NCBI RefSeq assembly: GCF_030816075.1
Contig: NZ_JAUSXO010000001.1
Location: 2,914,001-2,978,000, forward strand
Direction: 5' to 3'
Source of the DNA: Arthrobacter agilis
GTDB taxonomy: Bacteria; Actinomycetota; Actinomycetes; Actinomycetales; Micrococcaceae
DNA: 64,000 nt
A model generated the notes under the pieces. That model saw only the letters and a program-made list of their open reading frames with translations, was not told the DNA's origin and made no database searches. Below are positions 1-8,932 of this stretch, one piece after another. The first letter of the stretch is position 1, and every line of letters begins with the position of its first letter. The position numbers were made by a program, and so were the translations under genes.

Positions 1-583
1 ACTTTCCACCCACTATCTCGGCCCGGGTGATGAAGGGCTCGGCGGCCTGGATGAAGTCCTGCACCAGGGTGATGCCGTCCTGCGGCTCCTCGAACTCCGG
101 CGAGCCCACGTAGTCGGCCAGTTCCTCGTGCGAGTCGAACTTCCGCACCCCCAGGCCCTTGCCGCCCTGGTTGTGCTTGAGGATGAACGGCGCCTCGAAA
201 CCCTCGGCGGCCTCGAGGATCCGGTCCCGTCCGACGGCGGCCACCGTGCGGGGGGTCTCGATCCCGGCTGCCTTCAGTGCGGTGAGCTGGTCCACCTTGC
301 TCATCTCGAGTTCGAGCACCCGCCGGCCGTTGACCGTCCGGCGCCCGTGGGCCTCGAGCCAGGACAGCACGGACCGCGCGTAGTCCTTCGACAGGGCGTG
401 GTCCCGGGTGTGGGCGGAGGCGCTGATCCGTGACCAGAAGATACCTTCCGGCGGCGTCGAATCGAGGTCCAGCACCCCGTCCGTGAGCAGCCATTCGACC
501 ACCTCGACGCCTTCGGCCTCGAAGGCGCGGGCGAAGGGCGGGAACCATTCCGGGTTCTCGTGCAGGGCGTAGACCGTGGTCAC
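1..583 (-). CDS. ATP-grasp domain protein, C-terminus cut by the window edge
   Basis: The reverse strand reads from a GTG at 583 for 194 codons without a stop and runs off the window start. The N-terminal part resembles the pre-ATP-grasp region of RimK/carboxylate-amine ligase-like proteins. The segment FILKHNQGGKGLGV near residue 135 has the lysine and glycine-rich loop that contact ATP in this fold. Such enzymes join a carboxylate to an amine or thiol through an acyl-phosphate; the substrate cannot be told here. GTG was chosen because the protein reads naturally from VTTVYALHENPEWF and no ATG precedes it closely. The magnesium-binding C-terminal half lies outside the window, so activity cannot be judged. 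Confidence 0.65.
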   Translation of the reverse strand, partial: MTTVYALHENPEWFPPFARAFEAEGVEVVEWLLTDGVLDLDSTPPEGIFWSRISASAHTRDHALSKDYARSVLSWLEAHGRRTVNGRRVLELEMSKVDQLTALKAAGIETPRTVAAVGRDRILEAAEGFEAPFILKHNQGGKGLGVRKFDSHEELADYVGSPEFEEPQDGITLVQDFIQAAEPFITRAEIVGGK

Positions 584-821
584 GGGGGTCCTTCCGACGA
601 AGAGGATGGGTCTGGCGGCATAACCCGTGCGCCCGGGCACCTATTCCGGGGCGGCCTGCTGAGGCGGGCCGGGAGCCGCGCCGGTGGGCCGCCGGGGAGG
701 AGGGGCGCCGACCGCCCTCACAGGACGTTCACAGGGAACTCGGTGTCCGGCCCCGTAGGCTTGTACGGGTCCGTTGTCCGGCGGGCGGCCTGAACCTGAC
801 AGCGAAGCGAGAGTAGTTCCC

Positions 822-1793
822 GTGCGAAAAGCAGTTGCGATCATTCTTCCCCTGATGCTGGGGCTCACCGCCTGTGGCGGGTTGACGACGGAGAGCCTGA
901 CCAAGGAGATCTACTCGGCTTCCGCCGGCCGGTCGGCGGGGGCGGCGGGGGTGTTCGATTCGGTGACGGTGTCCGGGGGGTCGGATGAGGAGGCGCCGAC
1001 GGTGGAGTTCGAGTCTCCCCTGGATACCAGTGCCGCGGCGGCGAAGACGGTCGCCGAGGGTGAGGGTGAGCAGATCCAGGAGGGTCAGCAGATCCGGGTG
1101 CAGTTGGTGGCCCTGAACGCCGAGGACGGGTCGGTGCTCGGTGACACCTACAGTCAGGGCCAGCCGCAGGTGCTGCCCCTGGATGATGCGTTCAAGAGCG
1201 AGTTCCCCGAATTGTTCGAGGTCCTGACCGGTACGAAGGTCGGGGCGCAGGTCGCGTTCGTCGCGCCCGCCCCGCCGGCGGCGGAGGGTGCCCCGGAGAC
1301 CCCGGAGCAGGTCCTGGTGCTGAAGGTGATCTCGGCCGAGCAGCCGCCGCCGGAGCCGGAGGTCCTCTCGCCCGAGGACGTCAAGGGCCTGGACGAGGAG
1401 GGCCGCCTGCCGACGTTCGCGTTCGATGACAAGGGCGCCCCGGAGGTCACGATCCCGGACAACGACCCGTCCGAGGATCTCGTCGTGAAGGTCCTGGAGG
1501 AGGGCGACGGGGAGGAGATCGCCGAGAGCGATACGATCACCGCGAACTACACGGGGTGGACGTACGCCGATGGGCAGAAGTTCGATTCCAGCTTCGATCG
1601 GGGGGAGCCGGCGAGTTTCCCGCTGAACGGGGTGATCACGGGCTGGACGAAGGGCCTGGCCGGGCAGAAGGTCGGTTCCAAGGTGATGCTGGTGATCCCC
1701 GAGCCGTGGGCGTACCCCAACGCCGGGCAGGGCCAGCCCTCGGGCACCCTGGTCTTCTACGTCGAGATCGTCTCCAAGGACGCCGCCAAGTAA
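822..1793 (+). CDS. FKBP-type peptidyl-prolyl isomerase lipoprotein
   Basis: A 323-residue secreted lipoprotein. From the GTG at 822 it opens with a short basic stretch, a hydrophobic core and the lipobox LTAC with Cys18, so it should be lipid-anchored on the outer face of the membrane. The last 110 residues form an FKBP domain (YTGWTYADGQKFDSSFDRG, then GWTKGLAGQKVGSKV, then PSGTLVFYVEI), which catalyses cis-trans isomerisation of prolyl bonds. The middle (about residues 60-190) looks like a second, degenerate FKBP-like unit, the two-domain layout common in actinobacteria. The reading frame is open further upstream to an ATG at 774, but that start would bury the signal peptide. It stands alone; the downstream gene follows after 126 bp. 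Confidence 0.88.
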   Translation: MRKAVAIILPLMLGLTACGGLTTESLTKEIYSASAGRSAGAAGVFDSVTVSGGSDEEAPTVEFESPLDTSAAAAKTVAEGEGEQIQEGQQIRVQLVALNAEDGSVLGDTYSQGQPQVLPLDDAFKSEFPELFEVLTGTKVGAQVAFVAPAPPAAEGAPETPEQVLVLKVISAEQPPPEPEVLSPEDVKGLDEEGRLPTFAFDDKGAPEVTIPDNDPSEDLVVKVLEEGDGEEIAESDTITANYTGWTYADGQKFDSSFDRGEPASFPLNGVITGWTKGLAGQKVGSKVMLVIPEPWAYPNAGQGQPSGTLVFYVEIVSKDAAK

Positions 1794-1919
1794 CCCCACC
1801 CCGCTCCGGGTGTGTCCGATGAGTTCCACCGCCGGGCGCCGTCTACAGTTCGATCCGAGGACCCCCGGCACGCACCCGTGCCGGGGCAGGACCGTCCGCC
1901 ATCTGCACCCGGGAGAGCC

Positions 1920-2480
1920 ATGCGCACACTGATCGTCACCGAATTCATCTCGCTCGACGGCGTCATCGACTCGCCGGGCGGCGGCGACCACCCGCATGCC
2001 GGCTGGACCTTCAAGGACATCGAGTTCGACGAGGCGGCGTACGAGATCAAGGGCCGTGAGCAGGAGCAGGCCACCGCCATGCTGCTCGGACGCGTGAGCT
2101 ACGACGAGTTCGCGCCCGTCTGGCCCACCATGGACGAGTTCGCCGAGTACAACGCCATGCCGAAGTACGTCGTCTCCAGCACCCTCACCGACCCCGGCTG
2201 GAACAACACCACGGTCCTGCGGTCCCTCGACGACGTCGCCCGGCTCAAGCAGGAGGACGGCGGAGCCATCCTCCTGCAGGGCAGCGGCACCCTGGCGAGG
2301 AACCTCGCCGCGGCGGGCCTCGTGGACCGGTACCACCTGCTCGTCTTCCCGGTGCTGCTCGGATCCGGCAAACGACTGTTCGACGATGCGCCGCAGGCGG
2401 CCCGGACGCGGCTGGATCTCGTGGAGAACGCCGTGTACCCGAACGGCATCTCGCTGGCCGTGTACGACGTCGTCCGCTGA
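1920..2480 (+). CDS. RibD C-terminal-type dihydrofolate reductase family protein
   Basis: A 186-residue protein of the RibD_C/DHFR-like fold. It starts MRTLIVTEFISLDGVID, the usual opening of this family, followed by LLGRVSYDEFAPVWP near residue 55 and LVFPVLLGSGKRLFDD near residue 140, both typical nucleotide-fold motifs. Family members bind NADPH; most stand-alone ones have no proven substrate and are not true folate enzymes. The ATG at 1920 has GGGAGAG just upstream. An in-frame ATG at 1812 would add 36 proline- and arginine-rich residues unlike the family. It converges with the AbgT gene, leaving only 21 bp and no clear terminator. Confidence 0.85.
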   Translation: MRTLIVTEFISLDGVIDSPGGGDHPHAGWTFKDIEFDEAAYEIKGREQEQATAMLLGRVSYDEFAPVWPTMDEFAEYNAMPKYVVSSTLTDPGWNNTTVLRSLDDVARLKQEDGGAILLQGSGTLARNLAAAGLVDRYHLLVFPVLLGSGKRLFDDAPQAARTRLDLVENAVYPNGISLAVYDVVR

Positions 2481-2501
2481 CCGGAGGTCGGGTCCGGCCG
2501 G

Positions 2502-4073
2502 CTACTGGCCGATGAAGATGCCGTTGCCCGGGCCCAGGGGCAGGTCGAGATAGAAGAACACCGTCAGGATGGCGACCCAGGCGAGCCAGAACGGCACCAC
2601 GAACGGGAGCATCCGTGCCATCAGCGTGCCGAGGCCGGCGTCGGGCTCGTACTTCCGCAGCATGGTCAGCAGCACGATCATGTAGGGGTTCAGGGGCGTG
2701 ATGACCTGGGTGGCCGAGTCACCGACCCGGAACGCACCCTGGATGAAGGCCGGCTCGTAGCCGAGCAGCGCGAACAGCGGCACGAAGACCGAGGCCATGA
2801 GCGTCCACATCGAGGATCCCGAGATGATGAACAGGTTCAGCACGGATGCCAGCAGGATGAACGCGAGGACTGCCGGGTACCCGGTCAGCCCGATGCTCTC
2901 CAACGCCCCGGCGCCCGCGACGGCGATCCAGGAACCGATCCCGGACCAGTTGAACAGCGCGATGAACTGGCCGAGGATGAACGCGAGGACCAGGAAGCCG
3001 GCCATGTCCTTGATCGCCTCGCCCATGACACGGGGCACGTCGCGTCCCGTGGTGATGGTGCCGACGACCCGCCCGTACACGAGCCCCGGGATCGTGAAGA
3101 GCAGGAAGACGATGAAGACGATCGAGCTCAGCAGCGGCGAGCGCGGTAGGAAGCCGCCCGTCTCGTTCCGCCAGGGCGAGTCCGGCAGGAGCACGGCCAC
3201 CAGGATCACCAGCGCCACGACGACGCCCACGATCACCGCCCACCGCAGGCCGCGCGCCTCCTGCGGCTCCAGCTCGGCCTTCAGGACCACGGGTGCGGCG
3301 GCGTGCTCGCCGTCCTCCACCACCTCGTCGACGGGCACGTTCTGCCGGGCGAGCCGGGGCTCGAGCACCCTGTCGATGATGAACCCCGCGATAACGATCA
3401 GCACGAGCGAGGACGCGATGTTGAAGTAGTAGTTCGAGAGCGGCGTGACGGGTGAGCCGGCGTTGGGCAGGTTCTCCGTGACCGCCGTCGTGATGCCGGC
3501 GAACAAAGCGTCGAGGCTCGTGACGAGCAGGTTGGTGGAGTAGCCGGCCCCGGCGGCCGCGAAGCCGCCGAGCAGCCCGGCCACGGGATGCCGCCCGGCC
3601 GCCTTGAACACGAGGGCCGCGAGCGGCGGGATGATGACGAAGGCGGAGTCGGACATGACGGAGCCGACGACGCCGACGAAGCCCACGGCGTAGGGCAGCG
3701 CCCAGCGCGGGGCCGAGCCGAAGACACGGCGGATCAGGGCCCCGAGCAGGCCGGACTTCTCGGCCACACCGACCGCGAGCAGGATGGGCAGCACCGTGGC
3801 GAGCGGCGGGAACCCGAGATAGTTGGCGCCGATGTTCTCCGTCAGCCAGGTCAGGCCCTCGCCCGTGAAGAGGCCCTTGATGACCGTCGCCTCCTCGGCG
3901 CCGGGCACCTGCACGGTGACGTTGCCGAGCGCCATGCCGGTGGTGACGACGGCCGTGATCGCGAACAGGATCAGGAAGAGCATGAACGGGTCGGGCAGTT
4001 TGTTGCCCACCCTCTCCACGCCCGTGAGGAACCGGTCCGTCAGTCCCGGGCGGGGTGCTGCAGTGGTCGACAT
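2502..4073 (-). CDS. abgT: AbgT-family p-aminobenzoyl-glutamate-type transporter
   Basis: A 523-residue polytopic membrane protein with about a dozen hydrophobic segments. The N-terminus (RVGNKLPDPFMLFLILF) and blocks such as GVVGSVMSDSAFVIIPPLA and RVGDSATQVITPLNPY are hallmarks of the AbgT family. AbgT proteins move p-aminobenzoyl-glutamate, a folate breakdown product; some homologues instead export sulfonamides. ATG at 4073 gives MSTTAAPRPGL. The gene lies 95 bp downstream of an M20 amidohydrolase on the same strand, the AbgB-AbgT arrangement, which supports uptake and hydrolysis of p-aminobenzoyl-glutamate or a similar amidated amino acid. The reading frame is open far upstream only because of high GC. 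Confidence 0.9.
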   Translation of the reverse strand: MSTTAAPRPGLTDRFLTGVERVGNKLPDPFMLFLILFAITAVVTTGMALGNVTVQVPGAEEATVIKGLFTGEGLTWLTENIGANYLGFPPLATVLPILLAVGVAEKSGLLGALIRRVFGSAPRWALPYAVGFVGVVGSVMSDSAFVIIPPLAALVFKAAGRHPVAGLLGGFAAAGAGYSTNLLVTSLDALFAGITTAVTENLPNAGSPVTPLSNYYFNIASSLVLIVIAGFIIDRVLEPRLARQNVPVDEVVEDGEHAAAPVVLKAELEPQEARGLRWAVIVGVVVALVILVAVLLPDSPWRNETGGFLPRSPLLSSIVFIVFLLFTIPGLVYGRVVGTITTGRDVPRVMGEAIKDMAGFLVLAFILGQFIALFNWSGIGSWIAVAGAGALESIGLTGYPAVLAFILLASVLNLFIISGSSMWTLMASVFVPLFALLGYEPAFIQGAFRVGDSATQVITPLNPYMIVLLTMLRKYEPDAGLGTLMARMLPFVVPFWLAWVAILTVFFYLDLPLGPGNGIFIGQ

Positions 4074-4168
4074 GCGTTCTCCTTGGCGGTCGGTGCTGCG
4101 GAAGCTGCGGGTGGTCCGGCTGCCGGTACGGCAGGCACCGGGCGCCCGGGTGGGGCCGGCAGGGTGGG

Positions 4169-5488
4169 TCAGGAGAAGTAGGCCGGCACGTCGATCGCGC
4201 CGCCCTGCCGCTCGAACTCCTCGTGTACGGCCGCCTGCAGGGACGTGTCGGCGAGATAGTCGAGCGCGGTGAGCGCCAGGCCGACGGCGCCGTCCAGTGC
4301 TCCCTGCTCGGCGGCGGCGCTCCTGGCGGCCTCGGCGAATCCGCGGGTGTGCAGCGCCGTGGACGGTTCCGCGATGCGGATCAGGGGGTGGATGCCCGGC
4401 ACGCGGTAGCTCACATTCCCGAAGTCGGTCGACGCCGCGAGGGTCTCCGAGACCACGCCGAGCGGGAGCGGGGAGCGGCCCCGCCGCTGCTGCGCCGCGA
4501 CCCAGCGGCCGGTCAGCGCGCCGTTGGTGCGGATGGGCAGCGACGGCGGGTGCTCGTCCCACTGCAGCTCCACGCCCGTCCCGGTCATCAGGGCGGCTCC
4601 GCGGGCGACGTCCTCGAGGCGTGCGCTCAGGTCCTTCAGGGTCGCCGGCTGCTGGGAGCGGGCGTAGAGCTTCATCACGGCGCGGCCGGGGATGATGTTG
4701 GGGCTCTGACCGCCCTCGGTGATGTTCGTGTGGACCCGGTCCGACGGCGGCAGCTGCTGGCGGAGCAGGCCGATGCCCTGGTAGGCGAGGTTGGCGGCGT
4801 CGAGCGCGTTCCGGCCCATGAACGGCTGGGCGGATGCGTGCGCCTCGACCCCGGTGAAGGTGATCGTGAGCAGCCTCCGCCCGAGCCACACCTGGTCGGC
4901 GAGGTCGTAGCCGTAGGGGTGCACCATGATCGCGGCGTCGACGTCGTCGAACGCTCCGTTGCGGGCCAGGACCTCCTTGCCCGAATGCCCTTCCTCGGCC
5001 GGGGTCCCGAGGAACACGACGCGGCCGGGCAGCCGGTCGGCCACCGCTGCCAGGGCGAGGAACGCGCCGAGGCCGGCCGCCGCGATGACATTGTGTCCGC
5101 AGGCATGACCGATGCCTGGGAGGGCGTCGTACTCGGCGAGGACCGCGATGGTCGGGCCCGCTGCCGCGTCCCCCGCCTCCGCGCGCACCGACGTCTCCAC
5201 CCCGTGCACGCCGAGGCGGGCGTCGATGCCGTGCCGCGTGAGTTCCTGGTGCAGGAGCATGGCACTGTCGTGCTCCTCGAACGCTGTCTCGGGATGGGCG
5301 TGCAACTGCTGCACCACGTGTCGGAGTCGCTCCGCGACGGCCTCCACGCCGCGTTCGACGTCGTCGGCCAACGCGGACGGCGCTCCGTCGAACGGCGACG
5401 GGGCCGGCACCGCATCGGCGAGGAGCCTCTGCGTCCTCTCGTCGATGGATTGCAGGTACGAGGTGTCCGGCGGTGTGGGATGGGCCAT
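4169..5488 (-). CDS. abgB: M20 family amidohydrolase, AbgB-like
   Basis: A 439-residue cytoplasmic metallopeptidase-fold enzyme. Visible M20D motifs are AVLAEYDALPGIGHACGHN near residue 120 (metal-binding His and Cys/His pair), GTPAEEGHSGKEV near residue 165 (catalytic Glu pair) and VEAHASAQPFMGRNALDA in the dimerisation domain. This matches p-aminobenzoyl-glutamate hydrolase subunit B and related amidohydrolases that cleave an N-acyl or N-aryl amide. The adjacent AbgT transporter supports a folate-catabolite substrate. E. coli AbgA, the partner subunit, is not present here. An unrelated amidated amino acid as substrate cannot be excluded. Confidence 0.88.
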   Translation of the reverse strand: MAHPTPPDTSYLQSIDERTQRLLADAVPAPSPFDGAPSALADDVERGVEAVAERLRHVVQQLHAHPETAFEEHDSAMLLHQELTRHGIDARLGVHGVETSVRAEAGDAAAGPTIAVLAEYDALPGIGHACGHNVIAAAGLGAFLALAAVADRLPGRVVFLGTPAEEGHSGKEVLARNGAFDDVDAAIMVHPYGYDLADQVWLGRRLLTITFTGVEAHASAQPFMGRNALDAANLAYQGIGLLRQQLPPSDRVHTNITEGGQSPNIIPGRAVMKLYARSQQPATLKDLSARLEDVARGAALMTGTGVELQWDEHPPSLPIRTNGALTGRWVAAQQRRGRSPLPLGVVSETLAASTDFGNVSYRVPGIHPLIRIAEPSTALHTRGFAEAARSAAAEQGALDGAVGLALTALDYLADTSLQAAVHEEFERQGGAIDVPAYFS

Positions 5489-5670
5489 TCGAGTAGCCTA
5501 AGCAACGATCAGCAGGCTGCGCACTCCCGAACCGCCATACCGGGCGGCGCAAGGGCCCTGATCGCCGAAAGATAACCTTCCCGAAATATCCCGGCAACAC
5601 CGCTCCCGAATCATGGAGGAAGCCGCCCGCCAGTCTCAGCGGGCGCACCCTGGACCACCAAGGAGCACCC

Positions 5671-5892
5671 ATGACCGCCATCGCCGCCCCCGGTACCGCC
5701 CGCGTCCTCGACCTCGGTGCGCTCAGCACCGGAACCGTCGTCGAGGCCCGACGGAAGAACGAGGTGCACTACCGCGGGTGCGTCGAGGACACCGCGCCCG
5801 GTCTCGGTGTCGTGTGGATCCGCGACGACCTGGCCGGGCACCGCGCCCTCCTCCACCTCGACGACTACAGCATCTGGCACGTGGCCGCCTGA
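5671..5892 (+). CDS. Small conserved-looking hypothetical protein, 73 residues
   Basis: I do not recognise a named family. The ATG at 5671 is preceded by a strong ribosome-binding site (AAGGAGC) eight bases upstream. The product is soluble and compact, with motifs VVEARRKNEVHYRGCV and GVVWIRDDLAGHRALL that suggest a small beta-barrel, perhaps nucleic-acid- or ligand-binding, though that is only a guess. It diverges from the abgB-like gene across 182 bp and sits 34 bp before the ABC-F gene on the same strand, so the two may be co-transcribed. Codon use matches its neighbours. Confidence 0.6.
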   Translation: MTAIAAPGTARVLDLGALSTGTVVEARRKNEVHYRGCVEDTAPGLGVVWIRDDLAGHRALLHLDDYSIWHVAA

Positions 5893-5926
5893 CCCGGGGC
5901 GTTCCCTGCCCTCCTAGACTGGAGGG

Positions 5927-7564
5927 ATGACTGCAACCCTCGTGGCGAAGGACCTGTCCGGGGGCCACGCCCACCGCACCCTCTTCTCGAAACTCGACCT
6001 CACCGTCGCACCCGGGGACGTCGTCGGCGTCGTGGGCGCCAACGGCGCGGGCAAGACGACGCTCCTGCGGCTCCTCGCGGGGGCGGACACTCCGATCGCC
6101 GGCACCGTCCGCACCACGCCGCCCGGCGCCTTCGTGGGGTGGCTGCCGCAGGAGCACGAGCGCCTCGACGGCGAGACGGTGGCCGCCTACATCGGGCGCC
6201 GCACCGGCACGACGACGGCGACGACCGCCATGGAGGACGCGGCGGCGGCCCTGGGCAGCGGGACGAAGGGCGCCGACGACGCCTACGCGGTGGCCCTCGA
6301 CCACTGGATGGCATCCGGTGCCGTGGACCTCGAGGACCGCATGCCGTCCGTGCTGGCGGATGTCGCCGGGGGCGTGGACCCCGCGTCCCCCACCACGGCG
6401 CTCTCGGGGGGCCAGCTCGCCCGGGTGGCCCTGGCCGCCCTGCTGCTCAGCCGCTTCGACGTCGTGCTCCTCGACGAACCGACCAACGACCTGGACCTCG
6501 CCGGCCTCGAACGCCTGGAGTCGTTCATCCAGAACCTGCGCGGCGGCGTCGTCCTCGTGTCCCACGACCGCGAGTTCCTCGCCCGCTGCGTCACCACCGT
6601 CGTCGAACTCGATCTCGCACAGAACAGGGTGGCGGTGTACGACGGCGGCTACGACGCCTTCCTCGAGGAGCGGGCCGTCGCGCGGCGCCATGCGCGCGAG
6701 GCGTACGAGGAGTACGCGGAGAAGAAGCAGGACCTCGTGGGGCGGGCGCGGACGCAGCGGGAGTGGAGCTCCCAGGGCGTCCGCAACGCGATGAAGAAGA
6801 GCCCGGACAACGACAAGATCCGCCGCAAGGCCAGCATGGAGTCGTCCGAGAAGCAGGCCCAGAAGGTCCGCCAGATGGAGTCGCGCATCGCGCGGCTGGA
6901 CGAGGTCGAGGAGCCGCGCAAGGAATGGCAGCTGCAGTTCACCATCGGTGCGGCACCGCGGTCGAGCTCCGTCGTCGCCACCCTGAACAACGCCTCGGCC
7001 ACCCAGGGCGGTTTCACGCTCGGGCCGGTCTCGCTGCAGGTCACCGCCGGTGAGCGCATCGGGATCACGGGCCCCAACGGTGCGGGGAAGTCGACGCTGC
7101 TGCGCCTCCTGCTCGGCCACCAGCAGCCCGACGACGGTATCGCCGCGCTCGGCCCGAGCGTCGCGGTCGGCGAGATCGACCAGGCACGCGGGCAGCTCGA
7201 CGACGCCCTCCCCCTCGGTACGGCCTTCGAGGCGCTCGTGCCGGAGCTGTCGCAGGGCGAGGTGCGGACCCTGCTCGCCAAGTTCGGGCTCAAGGCGGAC
7301 CAGGTGCGCTCCCTCGTCGGCGCCCTCTCCCCCGGGGAACGGACGCGCGCGGGGCTGGCCCTGCTGCAGGCGCGCGGCGTGAACCTCCTCGTCCTCGACG
7401 AGCCGACCAACCATCTCGACCTGCCGGCGATCGAGCAGCTCGAGGACGCCCTCGAGTCCTACACGGGGACCCTGCTGCTCGTCACACACGACCGCCGGCT
7501 GCTGGAGAACGTGCGCCTCGACAGGCGCTGGAGCGTGGAGCGGGGCCGGGTCACCACCGGGTGA
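5927..7564 (+). CDS. ABC-F family ATPase
   Basis: A 545-residue soluble protein with two ABC ATPase domains and no membrane segments. Domain 1 has Walker A GANGAGKTT (residues 37-45), signature LSGGQLARVA and Walker B VVLLDEPTNDLDLAG. Domain 2 has GPNGAGKST near residue 380, LSPGERTRAGL and LLVLDEPTNHLDLPAIEQ. Between them lies a charged linker (about residues 245-330) rich in Lys, Arg and Glu, the P-site tRNA interaction motif region. ABC-F proteins act on ribosomes, either as translation factors or by displacing antibiotics. Which role applies here cannot be read from the sequence. The duplicated domains and linker make the family call secure. Confidence 0.92.
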   Translation: MTATLVAKDLSGGHAHRTLFSKLDLTVAPGDVVGVVGANGAGKTTLLRLLAGADTPIAGTVRTTPPGAFVGWLPQEHERLDGETVAAYIGRRTGTTTATTAMEDAAAALGSGTKGADDAYAVALDHWMASGAVDLEDRMPSVLADVAGGVDPASPTTALSGGQLARVALAALLLSRFDVVLLDEPTNDLDLAGLERLESFIQNLRGGVVLVSHDREFLARCVTTVVELDLAQNRVAVYDGGYDAFLEERAVARRHAREAYEEYAEKKQDLVGRARTQREWSSQGVRNAMKKSPDNDKIRRKASMESSEKQAQKVRQMESRIARLDEVEEPRKEWQLQFTIGAAPRSSSVVATLNNASATQGGFTLGPVSLQVTAGERIGITGPNGAGKSTLLRLLLGHQQPDDGIAALGPSVAVGEIDQARGQLDDALPLGTAFEALVPELSQGEVRTLLAKFGLKADQVRSLVGALSPGERTRAGLALLQARGVNLLVLDEPTNHLDLPAIEQLEDALESYTGTLLLVTHDRRLLENVRLDRRWSVERGRVTTG

Positions 7565-7646
7565 CGCCCGGTCCGCGGAGCGGCGCCGGACGGACCCGGC
7601 GCCGTTCCGTGACACCATGGACGGTGGGGCGGGGACCTGCCGCCTC

Positions 7647-7687
7647 CCGGACGATGGGTGCCGTACCCGGTGTGCGACAAGACGGCC
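7647..7687 (+). ncRNA. Guanidine-III (mini-ykkC / ykkC-III) riboswitch
   Basis: The three conserved blocks of the class III guanidine aptamer are present in order: CCGGACGA, then GCCGTACCCGG, then GACAAGACGGC. The CCGG at 7647-7650 can pair with CCGG at 7667-7670, and GCCGT at 7660-7664 pairs with ACGGC at 7682-7686, giving the compact pseudoknot known for this class. It ends about three bases before the Shine-Dalgarno GGAGAG (7691-7696) of the Gdx/SugE exporter, so it most likely controls translation initiation when guanidinium binds. Sequence blocks are seen directly; ligand and mechanism follow from the class. Confidence 0.9.
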
Positions 7688-7700
7688 CAGGGAGAGAATC

Positions 7701-8015
7701 ATGGCCTGGATCATCCTCGTCGTCTCCGGAGTCCTCGAAGCCGTCTGGGCCACGGCCCTCGGCAAGTCCGAAGGCTTCAGCAGACTCGCGCCCACGATCG
7801 TGTTCGGCGTCGCCATCATCGCGAGCATGGCCGGCCTCGCCTACGCCATGCGGACCCTGCCCGTCGGGACGGCCTACGCCGTCTGGGTGGGGATCGGCGC
7901 GGCCCTCACCGTCATCTATGCGATGGCCACCGGCACCGAGCCCGCCTCGCTGCTGAAAATCGTGTTCCTGCTCATGATCGTCGGCGGCGTCATCGGGCTG
8001 AAGCTCATCCACTGA
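7701..8015 (+). CDS. gdx: SMR-family guanidinium exporter (Gdx/SugE type)
   Basis: A 104-residue small multidrug resistance protein with four transmembrane helices. The N-terminal helix carries the essential glutamate in LVVSGVLEAVWA. GFSRLAP, AMRTLPVGTAYAVWVGIGA and GGVIGLKLIH match the SugE/Gdx branch rather than EmrE-type drug pumps. Gdx proteins exchange guanidinium ion for protons as antiparallel dimers; here a single gene would supply both copies. The start is fixed by GGAGAG four bases before ATG 7701, immediately behind a guanidine-III riboswitch, which independently supports the substrate. The last bases overlap the convergent GAF-protein gene by 11 bp. Confidence 0.93.
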   Translation: MAWIILVVSGVLEAVWATALGKSEGFSRLAPTIVFGVAIIASMAGLAYAMRTLPVGTAYAVWVGIGAALTVIYAMATGTEPASLLKIVFLLMIVGGVIGLKLIH

Positions 8016-8830
8016 CGGCCGTGTCCGGACCCGCCCGGACGCCGGCCAGTCCCTGGACGGACGCCGCGAGGACCCGCAGGGACCGGGCATCCGCCATGGA
8101 GAACCCGCGGGGCCGGACCGCGACGACGCACAGGGCGCCGATGCGCCAGCCACCCGGCCCGAGCACGGGATACCCCGCATAGAAACGGACGTGGGGAGCG
8201 CCGGCCACCAGGGGATCCGATGACACCCGGGGGTCGTGCAGCGCGTCGGTGACGATGAACGGCCCGGGGCCGTCGATGGTCTGGAGGCAGAAGTACGCAT
8301 CACGCGGGTCGGCCTGTCCCATCGTTCCGGCAGCCGAGGTGACGACCTGGTCCCGCCGCGCGACGAGGGCGAGCGTGGAGGCGCACCCCGGGAAGCGGCG
8401 CGCCGCCTCGGCGGTGATGGCATCGAGTTGCACCGCGTTGGCACCGCGCAGGAACCCGGCCCGCTCGAGCGATTCGACCGCGCAGGGCCTCCGCCCTGGC
8501 CGCGCCGACGAGGGGGCGGATCAGGTCCGCCGGGAGCACCTCCGACTCCCGGTAGGACCCGAAGGCCCCCGCACCCTGCCAGAGCGGATCACCGCGCTGG
8601 GGCGACCGGCCCGGGGATCCCTGCCGCTCCTCGACGAGGAGGTTCACGGCGCGCGAGACCAGGTCGCGGTCGGCACGCCGGGCGGGGAACAGGCCGTTCA
8701 GGTAGCCGTCCACCAGGAGGCCTTCGCCGGTCCCGCCGAGGCCCACGTAGACGACCCACACCTCGAACGGATCCACGCCCGCCTCGACGAGGACCTGCCG
8801 GGTCAACCACTGCTGGGGAATTGCCTTCAC
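8005..8830 (-). pseudogene. GAF-domain protein with unrecognised N-terminal domain, frameshifted
   Basis: Two overlapping frames together encode one protein of about 270 residues. From ATG 8830 the first frame gives a domain (residues 1-70: EAGVDPFEVWVVYVGLGG, YLNGLF, DLVSRAVNLLVEE) and a linker ending in AARAEALR. Near 8475-8485 the frame must shift to continue as AVESLERAGFLRGANAVQ and then a GAF domain (VARRDQVVTS, FCLQTIDGPGPFIVTDAL, VRFYAGYPVLGPGGWRIGALCV). GAF domains sense small ligands or light in signalling. The N-terminal domain recurs in the genes at 9056 and 29639. Good coding on both sides of one indel suggests recent damage or a consensus error. It overlaps gdx at the 3' end by 11 bp. 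Confidence 0.7.
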
Positions 8831-8905
8831 TGCGAAACCGCCCTCGTCGGCGCCAGTACTGACCGGGATTCGGTGCGGCCGCCGGCCCGGATGTGTCGGC
8901 CCCGC

Positions 8906-8932
8906 CGGTTTCCCCGGTTTCCCCGGTTTCCC
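8906..8932. repeat. 9-bp tandem repeat, three copies
   Basis: Three exact head-to-tail copies of CGGTTTCCC occupy the spacer between the divergent genes at 8830 and 9056. The array is short and probably a slippage product; no function is evident. Confidence 0.85.

Noticed and set aside
729-2336. Long open frame on the minus strand
   Set aside because: It lies opposite the FKBP and RibD_C genes, is arginine- and glycine-rich without domains, and exists because high GC removes stops.
2502-5729. One continuous 1075-residue frame across the AbgT gene and beyond
   Set aside because: Only the part from 4073 downward reads as a protein. The upstream extension is antisense-frame noise over the amidohydrolase gene, not a fusion.
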